The notes below the pieces were generated by a model. It made no database searches. It worked only from the letters and a program-made list of their open reading frames with translations, and was not told where the DNA came from. The position numbers were made by a program, and so were the translations under genes. Below are positions 23,166-28,201 of a DNA stretch of 28,201 bases, one piece after another. The stretch lies in the NCBI GenBank assembly GCA_038757905.1, contig JBCDGG010000060.1, positions 1 to 28,201 on the forward strand. The letters run 5' to 3'. The stretch comes from HLUCCA09 sp038757905 (GTDB lineage Bacteria; Pseudomonadota; Alphaproteobacteria; Rhodobacterales; Rhodobacteraceae). Position 1 is the stretch's first letter, and every line of letters begins with the position of its first letter.

Positions 23166-23668
23166 TCGTTCGCGAAGCCGTCAAGGGCGATGCGCCGTCC
23201 ATCGCCGTCTACTCACCCTGCGAGGCCTACCGCTACGCCCTGACCCGGGTGTGGGACCCGTCCGGACGGCGGCTGACCTGCATCATGCTGAACCCTTCGA
23301 CCGCCACCGAGGTCCAGAACGATCCCACGGTGGAGCGCTGCGAGCGGCGCGCGCGGGCGTTGGGGTTCGGCGCCTTCCGCGTGACGAATATCTTCGCGTT
23401 CCGTGCGACCGATCCGAAGGTGATGCGCGCGGCGGTCGATCCGGTGGGGCCCGGCAATGATGAGGCGATCGCCGAAAGCGCCGCCTGGGGCGATGCGATT
23501 CTCTGTGCCTGGGGCAGTCATGGCGCGCATCTGGACCGCGGGCATCAGGTGGAGCGCCTGCTGCGCCAGACCGGTCTGCCGCTCACCCATCTCGGTCTGA
23601 CCAAGGCGGGGCATCCGAAGCACCCGCTCTACATCGGCTATGCGGTTCAGCCCGAGGCGTGGGACTGA
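23162..23668 (+). CDS. DUF1643 family protein
   Basis: This 168-residue protein shows DUF1643 hallmarks: YRYALTRVWDP, CIMLNPSTATEVQNDPT (41-57 region), FGAFRVTNIFAFRATDPK and the C-terminal LGLTKAGHPKHPLYI. The family is widespread and uncharacterised; the AWGSHG and LTKxGxPxHPLY blocks look like an active or nucleotide-binding site but no activity is established. The GTG at 23162 overlaps the truB stop by 4 bp (GTGA), so its translation is coupled to truB, hinting at a role tied to RNA or translation. No signal peptide or membrane segment. Confidence 0.9.
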   Translation: MIVREAVKGDAPSIAVYSPCEAYRYALTRVWDPSGRRLTCIMLNPSTATEVQNDPTVERCERRARALGFGAFRVTNIFAFRATDPKVMRAAVDPVGPGNDEAIAESAAWGDAILCAWGSHGAHLDRGHQVERLLRQTGLPLTHLGLTKAGHPKHPLYIGYAVQPEAWD

Positions 23669-23776
23669 AACAATGGGCGGCGCAGGAGGCGCCTGATGCC
23701 GGTGTCTTCCCGGCCGTCTTGGATCTCCCGCGCCGCTCGTGCAGTCTGACGCGCGTCGAAGACAGGGGGAGGGACG

Positions 23777-24673
23777 ATGAGCGGGATCGAAGGGTTTTCG
23801 AAGGATCGGGTGCAGGTGGGCGACGTCGCCCTGTCGGTGCATCGCGCCGGCGCGGGCGCGCCGGTGATTCTGCTGCATGGGTACCCCCAGAATCACATGA
23901 CATGGGCACCGGTCGCGCCGCGGCTTGCGCAGGACTACGACGTGATCGTCCCGGATCTGCGCGGCTACGGCGAAAGCGACGCTCCGCCGGACGATGCGGC
24001 CCATAATGTCTACTCCAAGCGGACCATGGCGCGCGATATCGTCGGGCTGATGGATGCGCTCGGCCTCGACCGGGCCCATGTGATCGGCCACGACCGGGGC
24101 GCGCGGGTTACCTACCGGCTGGCCCTGGATCATCCCGACAGGGTGGCGCGCGTCGGCATCTGCGAGGTTGTCCCGACGGGGGATTTCTGGGCCGCCTGGG
24201 ATGCCGATCTGGCGATGGCCGCCTATCACTGGACGTTCCTGGCCCAGCCCGCCCCGCTGCCCGAGCGCATGATCGGCGCCGATCCCGTCGCCTATGCCGA
24301 TTGGACGCTGGCCCAATGGACACTGGAGAAAACCCTCGCACCGTTCTCCGACGCCGCGCTTGCAAGCTACCGCGCGCAGATGGCGGACCCGGCCAGATGC
24401 GCCGCCATGTGCGCCGATTACCGCGCTGGTGCCACGACGGACAAACGAATCGACGAGGACAGCCGCAGAACCGGCGAACAGATCGCCGCCCCGCTGCATT
24501 TCCTGCACGCCGAGGCCGGGTTCCCCGCGCGGACGGGCGATCCGGCGGGGCTCTGGGCGCCCTGGGCGGCGCGCCTTTCCCTTTCGACCTGCCGGACCGG
24601 GCATTTCCTGATGGAAGAGGATCCGGAGGCGTTTCTGCGTGCCTTCCTTCCGTTCCTGGCTGGCACGGATTGA
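23777..24673 (+). CDS. Alpha/beta hydrolase, fluoroacetate/haloacetate dehalogenase-like
   Basis: This 298-residue hydrolase has LHGYPQNHMTW (33-43, oxyanion region), the nucleophile elbow GHDRGAR (104-110) with Asp106, and His276 in TGHFLMEEDPE. By memory of the Rhodopseudomonas fluoroacetate dehalogenase (Asp110, Arg111, Arg114, His155, Trp156, Tyr219, His280), every one has a counterpart here at a constant offset of 4: Asp106, Arg107, Arg110, His151, Trp152, Tyr215, His276. The acid at Asp134 is Glu130 here (ICEVVPT). A 2-haloacid substrate is therefore plausible. A good AGGGGGAGGGACG site precedes the ATG. The gene stands between DUF1643 and the RTX gene, a likely accessory insertion between truB and rpsO. 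Confidence 0.88.
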   Translation: MSGIEGFSKDRVQVGDVALSVHRAGAGAPVILLHGYPQNHMTWAPVAPRLAQDYDVIVPDLRGYGESDAPPDDAAHNVYSKRTMARDIVGLMDALGLDRAHVIGHDRGARVTYRLALDHPDRVARVGICEVVPTGDFWAAWDADLAMAAYHWTFLAQPAPLPERMIGADPVAYADWTLAQWTLEKTLAPFSDAALASYRAQMADPARCAAMCADYRAGATTDKRIDEDSRRTGEQIAAPLHFLHAEAGFPARTGDPAGLWAPWAARLSLSTCRTGHFLMEEDPEAFLRAFLPFLAGTD

Positions 24674-24676
24674 ATT

Positions 24677-24694
24677 GAATGCTGTGCATTCTTT
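24677..24694 (+). terminator. Weak terminator-like hairpin after the hydrolase gene
   Basis: GAATGC (24677-24682) and GCATTC (24686-24691) pair over 6 bp around TGT and are followed by TTT. It starts 4 bp after the stop codon. The stem is short and AT-rich, so it may be weak. Confidence 0.35.
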
Positions 24695-24700
24695 GCCTAA

Positions 24701-24733
24701 GCTTAATCTCGTAGTGATTGTGGTGATTTAAGC
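24701..24733. promoter_or_regulatory. Inverted repeat in the RTX gene promoter region
   Basis: GCTTAA at 24701-24706 and TTAAGC at 24728-24733 form an inverted repeat with a 21-bp spacer in the most AT-rich intergenic stretch of the window, about 50-80 bp before the RTX start. This could be an operator or part of a promoter; no confident -35/-10 pair is seen. Confidence 0.3.
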
Positions 24734-24783
24734 CTTCCGGCTACCGCAGAGTGGGTGGCCGAAGCGCTGAATCGGGGTGTGTG

Positions 24784-25851
24784 ATGCTTGGAGCTATGGG
24801 GATTTTGGGCGCGTTGGTCGCTGGCCTCTCCCTGCCGATGGCCTTTGGAAACGAAGGCGGTGGAGAGGATGACGACAAGGATCGGGGCGACACGGACGCG
24901 CCGACCGCAGGAGCAGACGATTTGGAATCGGCGGACGGAAGCATCGAGGCGGAACTGGACGCCGCCGAGTTCGAAGCAGGCTTTACCGATGCCGACGAGG
25001 CAGGGGTCCTTGCCGATGGCCCTGACGGGGCCTCTTTCTTTGCAGCGCCTATGGCCGACGCGACAGAAACGTCCGCTGGCGATCCGGGTGACGATTGGTC
25101 GGGCGATCCGCTCTTGGACGGCACAGACGAGGACCAGTCGGACGCTTTCTCGGCCGTGGTTGACGATGGTGAGTTCGAGGTGATCGACAGCGCCGGCCCG
25201 TCCGGGCAGACCGGCGACGGGCCGCAGCGCACGGATGACGCAAGGGGCGACGGCGAGGGTGCCAAGGGCGGCGCCGATGACGGGCAGAATCTGGGCGGCA
25301 GCGTCGGAGACGATTACCTGCTCGGCGGTAAGGGCGACGATACCCTCTACGGCGACTATGGCGACGACGTGCTCGTCGGGGATGGCGGCGATGACATGCT
25401 CGTCGACGGCGCCGGGAACGATACGCTCATCGGTGGCGCGGGCAACGATGTGCTGATCGCCAACACTGCCGATGGAGAGGCCGCGCAGGATGGCCGCGAT
25501 GTGCTCGATGGCGGCGCGGGCGACGACGAGCTGCGCCTCAGCGCGTCAGACAGTGCGACCGGCGGCGCCGGGGCGGACAGTTTCCTGCTCGGGCCCGGCC
25601 TCGCAGCGGCGCCGGACACAGCAGATGCCCCCGCCCCCACGATCGAGGACTTCGACGGCGACGAGGACGCCCTCGTCGTCGTCTGGAACGACTACGCATC
25701 GGCGGAGCCGCCCGAACTGTCCCTTATGCCCGATCCGGACGACCCCGACCTGACCCATCTGATGGGCGACGGGGAAGTTCTGGCGGAGATTCGCGCGACG
25801 CGCGGCGTCTCGCTCGACGAGGTGCACCTGCGCCCGGCCTCGAGCCTCTGA
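24784..25851 (+). CDS. RTX calcium-binding repeat protein
   Basis: This 355-residue, strongly acidic protein begins with a hydrophobic segment (MLGAMGILGALVAGLSLPMA) and a long Asp/Glu/Gly/Ala-rich region with no fold I recognise (25-175). From about 178 it has nonapeptide GGxGxDxLx repeats, for example GGKGDDTLYGDYGDDVLVG, GAGNDTLIGGAGNDVLI and GGAGDDELRL, which bind calcium in a parallel beta roll. The C terminus is likely the type I secretion signal. The N-terminal hydrophobic segment is unusual for type I substrates, and I recall similar ones in Roseobacter RTX-like proteins; it could be a membrane anchor. GGGGTGTG precedes the ATG. No type I secretion genes are nearby. Confidence 0.87.
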   Translation: MLGAMGILGALVAGLSLPMAFGNEGGGEDDDKDRGDTDAPTAGADDLESADGSIEAELDAAEFEAGFTDADEAGVLADGPDGASFFAAPMADATETSAGDPGDDWSGDPLLDGTDEDQSDAFSAVVDDGEFEVIDSAGPSGQTGDGPQRTDDARGDGEGAKGGADDGQNLGGSVGDDYLLGGKGDDTLYGDYGDDVLVGDGGDDMLVDGAGNDTLIGGAGNDVLIANTADGEAAQDGRDVLDGGAGDDELRLSASDSATGGAGADSFLLGPGLAAAPDTADAPAPTIEDFDGDEDALVVVWNDYASAEPPELSLMPDPDDPDLTHLMGDGEVLAEIRATRGVSLDEVHLRPASSL

Positions 25852-25891
25852 CGCGTCTCACCGAAGCGCGCGCTTGATCGCGGGCGTGCCC

Positions 25892-25920
25892 TTTACATCG
25901 CGCGGCCATTGCGCCATAGG
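25892..25920 (+). promoter_or_regulatory. Candidate sigma-70 type promoter for rpsO
   Basis: TTTACA (25892-25897) and CATAGG (25915-25920) are separated by 17 bp, 90-118 bp before the rpsO ATG. The -10 box is a poor match, so this is only a candidate. Confidence 0.3.
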
Positions 25921-25924
25921 GCGC

Positions 25925-25944
25925 GCTCCGGATGGTTCCGGAGC
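25925..25944 (+). promoter_or_regulatory. Leader hairpin upstream of rpsO
   Basis: GCTCCGGA (25925-25932) and TCCGGAGC (25937-25944) form a perfect 8-bp stem with a TGGT loop, 65 nt before rpsO. S15 mRNAs in several bacteria carry leader structures for autoregulation by S15, so this is a candidate site; it is not proven. Confidence 0.4.
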
Positions 25945-26009
25945 CTCCACGGGCCTTGCTGGACGACATCCCGGCTTGCGCCATACCCCACATTCCGAAG
26001 GAGACCCCG

Positions 26010-26279
26010 ATGTCGATCACTGCCGAAGCAAAAGCCGCCGTGATGAAGGAATACGCGACCAAGGAGGGCGATACCGGCTCTCCGGAGGTACAGGTCGCGA
26101 TCCTCACGTCGCGCATCAACACGCTGACCGAGCACTTCAAGACCCACAAGAAAGACAATCACTCCCGCCGGGGTCTTCTCAAGCTCGTCGCGCAGCGCCG
26201 CAAACTGCTGGACTACCTCAAGTCCAAGGAAGAGGCGCGCTATACCGATCTTATCAAGCGTCTCGGCATCCGCCGCTAA
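26010..26279 (+). CDS. rpsO: 30S ribosomal protein S15
   Basis: This 89-residue protein of the small subunit central domain binds 16S rRNA helices h20-h22 and helps start platform assembly. The sequence is canonical: GDTGSPEVQVAILTSRI (20-36), LTEHFKTHKKDNHSRRGLL (38-56, in the rRNA-binding loop), RRKLLDYLKSKE and the terminal LIKRLGIRR. The ATG at 26010 follows AAGGAGACCCCG, which decides it over the 26-residue upstream extension. It has its own terminator directly after it, so it is separated from pnp by a terminator and two genes. Confidence 0.98.
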   Translation: MSITAEAKAAVMKEYATKEGDTGSPEVQVAILTSRINTLTEHFKTHKKDNHSRRGLLKLVAQRRKLLDYLKSKEEARYTDLIKRLGIRR

Positions 26280-26302
26280 GGCCCGCCCGGACCGCAAAGA
26301 CG

Positions 26303-26333
26303 AGGCCGCGCCCCACTGGGGCACGGCCTTTTT
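26303..26333 (+). terminator. Rho-independent terminator after rpsO
   Basis: GGCCGCGCCCC (26304-26314) pairs with GGGGCACGGCC (26318-26328) with one mismatch and a 3-nt loop, plus an outer A-T pair, followed by TTTTT. It starts 24 bp after the rpsO stop. Confidence 0.88.
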
Positions 26334-26344
26334 CTTATGGGCGC

Positions 26345-26554
26345 CTAGGGGTATTGCCGCCGGACGGCGCTTTCGATCTCGCCTGGCGCCACCCCGATAT
26401 CCCGCAGAACGTGATCCGGCAGGTCCCGGAGCAGGATTGTGCACCGGCGGCGCCTGTGCCAGCGGACAGCCGCCCGCAGCACCCGGTGCAGGCCGCGCCC
26501 TCCGGGCAGGCCCAATTGTCGACCGTGCCCGGCCTTTGAAATCGCATGTGTCAT
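26345..26554 (-). CDS. DUF1127 (YjiS-like) small Arg-rich protein
   Basis: This 69-residue protein ends with the DUF1127 motif LLRDLPDHVLRDIGVAPGEIESAVRRQ, here at about 42-67 (given in part: LLRDLPDHVLRDIG). An Arg-rich linker (RWHRRRRC) precedes it. In alphaproteobacteria small DUF1127 proteins bind RNA or affect phosphate and carbon metabolism and sRNA turnover; this one is not characterised. The ATG at 26554 follows GGGAGAAGAGTG. It is convergent with rpsO, whose terminator lies just beyond its stop, and divergent from the Lrp gene with a shared region of repeated TTCTCGC motifs. Confidence 0.85.
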   Translation of the reverse strand: MTHAISKAGHGRQLGLPGGRGLHRVLRAAVRWHRRRRCTILLRDLPDHVLRDIGVAPGEIESAVRRQYP

Positions 26555-26600
26555 CACTCTTCTCCCGATCGGATGGATCGGTATGAGAGGCTAACCAGCC

Positions 26601-26691
26601 TTCTCGCGAGAAATGCGCTTTCTCCGTGCTTCTGCGAGAGACTTGCGCACTAAAGCCCAATGCGCGATGATTTCTCGCAAATAGATGCGAG
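26601..26691. promoter_or_regulatory. Cluster of TTCTCGC palindromic sites between DUF1127 and the Lrp gene
   Basis: TTCTCGCGAGAA (26601-26612) is a perfect 12-bp palindrome. Related sites are TTCTGCGAGAGA (26630-26641) and CTCGCA-N6-TGCGAG (26674-26679 and 26686-26691), the last overlapping the ribosome binding site of the Lrp gene. Three related sites in the shared upstream region suggest an operator for the Lrp/AsnC regulator itself. Confidence 0.5.
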
Positions 26692-26702
26692 GAATCTTCC
26701 CC

Positions 26703-27161
26703 GTGGACGCACTCGACGCCTTCGATCGGCAGCTGCTGGACGTGCTCGCGGTGGATTGCCGCCAAACGGGGGAACAACTCGCCGCGCGCATCGGCCTGTC
26801 CCCGGCATCCTGCCTGCGGCGGGTGCAGCGCCTTCGGGCCATCGGCGCAATCGAACGCGAAGTGGCCGTGCTGTCGCCCGCGGTCACAGGGCGCCGCGTG
26901 ACGGTTTTGGTTCAACTGTTCATCACCCGCGACCGGCCCGACCGGATCGATGCGCTCAAGGCGCGTCTCAGCGGCCTTGCGGAAGTGCAGCAGTTCTTTC
27001 ACGTCACCGGAGACGCGGATTTCGTTCTGATCGTCGCCTGCGCCTCGATGGAGGAGTATTCCGACTTCACCGAAGTGCATTTCTATGACCCGCTGGTCAA
27101 AGGCTTCAGCAGCATGGTGGTGCTGCGGGACTACACCAAGCGCTTGCCGCCGATTGCATAG
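26703..27161 (+). CDS. Lrp/AsnC family transcriptional regulator
   Basis: This 152-residue regulator has an N-terminal AsnC-type helix-turn-helix (LDAFDRQLLDVLAVDCRQTG, then LAARIGLSPASCLRRVQRLR) and a C-terminal RAM ligand-binding domain (VTVLVQLFITRD through VQQFFHVTGDADFVLIVACA). Such proteins form octamers or dimers that sense amino acids. The GTG at 26703 is preferred over the ATG at 26685 because GAGGAA lies 7 bp before it, whereas nothing precedes the ATG. Palindromic sites upstream point to autoregulation and perhaps control of the divergent DUF1127 gene. The target regulon and effector cannot be read here. Confidence 0.92.
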   Translation: MDALDAFDRQLLDVLAVDCRQTGEQLAARIGLSPASCLRRVQRLRAIGAIEREVAVLSPAVTGRRVTVLVQLFITRDRPDRIDALKARLSGLAEVQQFFHVTGDADFVLIVACASMEEYSDFTEVHFYDPLVKGFSSMVVLRDYTKRLPPIA

Positions 27162-27292
27162 CCCCTGGCCGAGAGAGCGCTTTCCTTGTCCTGCAATCCA
27201 AGGTAAGCGCGCTACATCTGAGACGTGACGCCTTCAGCCCCGGGCGCGTGCGACAGGATAGGGGCCGGCGGCAATGGGGCCGCAATCAAACG

Positions 27293-27322
27293 GGGAGACC
27301 GGGATCCGCCCGGAGCGCTCCC
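27293..27322 (+). promoter_or_regulatory. Two-tier leader hairpin upstream of pnp
   Basis: Outer arms GGGAG (27293-27297) and CTCCC (27318-27322) enclose inner arms CCGGG (27299-27303) and CCCGG (27309-27313). It ends 15 nt before the pnp ATG and directly abuts the AAAGGGAC ribosome binding site. In enterobacteria pnp is autoregulated through RNase III cleavage of a leader hairpin; a similar role here is only an inference. Confidence 0.4.
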
Positions 27323-27337
27323 AAAGGGACAAACGAA

Positions 27338-28201
27338 ATGTTCAATGAAGTAAAGAAATCCATCCAGTGGGGTGAGGAAACGCTCACACTGGAAACGGGA
27401 AAGGTCGCCCGCCAGGCCGACGGGACCGTCGTCGCCACCTACGGCGAGACGACCGTCATGGCCAACGTGACCTATGCCAAGGAGGCCAAGCCGGGGCAGG
27501 ACTTTTTCCCGCTGACCGTGCATTACAACGAAAAGACCTATGCCGCGGGCAAGATCCCCGGCGGCTTCTTCAAGCGCGAGGGGCGCCCCTCGGAAAAAGA
27601 GACGCTGACCTCGCGTCTGATCGACCGGCCGATCCGGCCGCTCTTCGTGCCCGGGTTCAAGCACGAGGTGCTGGTGATCTGCACCGTGCTCAGCCACGAC
27701 CTCGTCAACGACCCCGACATCGTCGCGATGATCGCCGCCTCGGCGGCACTCACGCTGTCGGGCGTGCCCTTTATGGGCCCGATTGCGGCGGCGCGTGTCG
27801 GCTTCGAGGACGGCGAGTACGTGTTGAACCCCGAAGTGTCGGACATGGACCAGTTGCGCCTGAACCCCGAGCAGCGGCTGGATCTCGTCGTCGCCGGCAC
27901 CAAGGACGCCGTGATGATGGTCGAGTCGGAAGCCTATGAGCTGACCGAGGCGGAGATGCTGGGAGCGGTGACGTTCGCGCACGAACAGATCCAGCCGGTG
28001 ATCGACCTGATCATCGACCTGGCCGAGGACGCCGCGAAGGAGCCCTTTGCCTTCCAGGCGCCCGACTACTCCGACCTGTTTGCCGCGGTGAAGGCCGCCG
28101 GTGAGGAGCAGATGCGCGCTGCCTACGCCATCACCGACAAGCAAGAGCGTGTGACAGCTGTCGGCGAGGCCCGCGATGCGATCCTCGAAAGCCTCTCGGA
28201 C
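27338..28201 (+). CDS. pnp: Polyribonucleotide nucleotidyltransferase (PNPase), 5' part
   Basis: The first 288 codons of PNPase run to the window edge without a stop; the full protein is about 710 residues. It degrades RNA from the 3' end using phosphate and is part of RNA decay complexes. The first RNase PH domain is clear: WGEETLTLETGKVARQADGT (in part), YGETTVMANVTYA, FFPLTVHYNEKTYAAGKIPGG (in part), FFKREGRPSEKETLTSRLIDR (in part) and IRPLFVPGF. The region from about 240 on is the helical linker domain. The second PH domain, KH and S1 domains lie outside. The gene starts at ATG 27338 after AAAGGGACAAACGAA, with a leader hairpin upstream. Confidence 0.97.
   Translation, partial: MFNEVKKSIQWGEETLTLETGKVARQADGTVVATYGETTVMANVTYAKEAKPGQDFFPLTVHYNEKTYAAGKIPGGFFKREGRPSEKETLTSRLIDRPIRPLFVPGFKHEVLVICTVLSHDLVNDPDIVAMIAASAALTLSGVPFMGPIAAARVGFEDGEYVLNPEVSDMDQLRLNPEQRLDLVVAGTKDAVMMVESEAYELTEAEMLGAVTFAHEQIQPVIDLIIDLAEDAAKEPFAFQAPDYSDLFAAVKAAGEEQMRAAYAITDKQERVTAVGEARDAILESLSD

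Noticed and set aside
25310..25600. GGCGGC/GACGAT-rich repeated DNA that might look like a tandem repeat array or CRISPR
   Set aside because: The periodicity is that of the coded RTX nonapeptides; there are no identical repeats with unique spacers.

Overview
The window (about 65% GC by eye) is chromosomal DNA from an alphaproteobacterium, most likely of the Roseobacter group (Rhodobacterales). Supporting signs are a short ClpS, a DUF2794 gene, a DUF1127 gene between rpsO and pnp, a truB / rpsO / pnp neighbourhood, GTGA and ATGA stop-start overlaps, and an RTX protein with a Roseobacter-like hydrophobic N terminus. I see no rRNA, tRNA, CRISPR array, insertion sequence or prophage gene.

Layout. 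1-3000: a terminator-like hairpin, a fused double-ATPase ABC peptide importer subunit and a family 4 glycosyltransferase. 3200-6250: an aldehyde dehydrogenase divergent from a 1-Cys peroxiredoxin, then a Tat-exported L,D-transpeptidase with a clear terminator. 6300-9600 (minus strand): a gamma-glutamyltransferase, a 525-bp non-coding stretch, and a STAS antagonist with an RsbW-type kinase (partner-switching pair). 9850-12000: a tightly packed operon of free-methionine-R-sulfoxide reductase, LysE exporter, GFA-type zinc protein and RluA-type pseudouridine synthase, followed by clpS and asd. 13600-16300: an orphan lysine-rich coiled-coil gene of lower GC, an SRPBCC protein, a small unknown gene and a LysR regulator. 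16500-18650 (minus strand): beta-carbonic anhydrase, SbtA-type bicarbonate transporter and SbtB-like PII protein, an inorganic-carbon uptake cluster. 18750-21550: a degenerate Hpt-like protein, leucyl aminopeptidase and an NlpC/P60 hydrolase. 21600-28201: DUF2794, truB, DUF1643, a fluoroacetate-dehalogenase-like hydrolase, an RTX protein, rpsO, DUF1127, an Lrp/AsnC regulator and the 5' part of pnp.

The most unusual signal is non-coding. A hairpin of about 46-48 nt occurs twice, at 7953-8000 (minus strand, 57 nt before the gamma-glutamyltransferase start) and 22090-22135 (plus strand, 112 nt before truB). The 20-nt loops share their last 13 bases exactly (GCCCCCACCCAGT), while the stems differ by compensating base changes. 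That is what a conserved structured RNA, or possibly a dispersed palindromic element, would look like. I do not recognise the family. Second in interest are the carbonic anhydrase / SbtA / SbtB cluster and several proteins with a substituted key residue (Hpt-like His to Arg, dehalogenase acid Asp to Glu).
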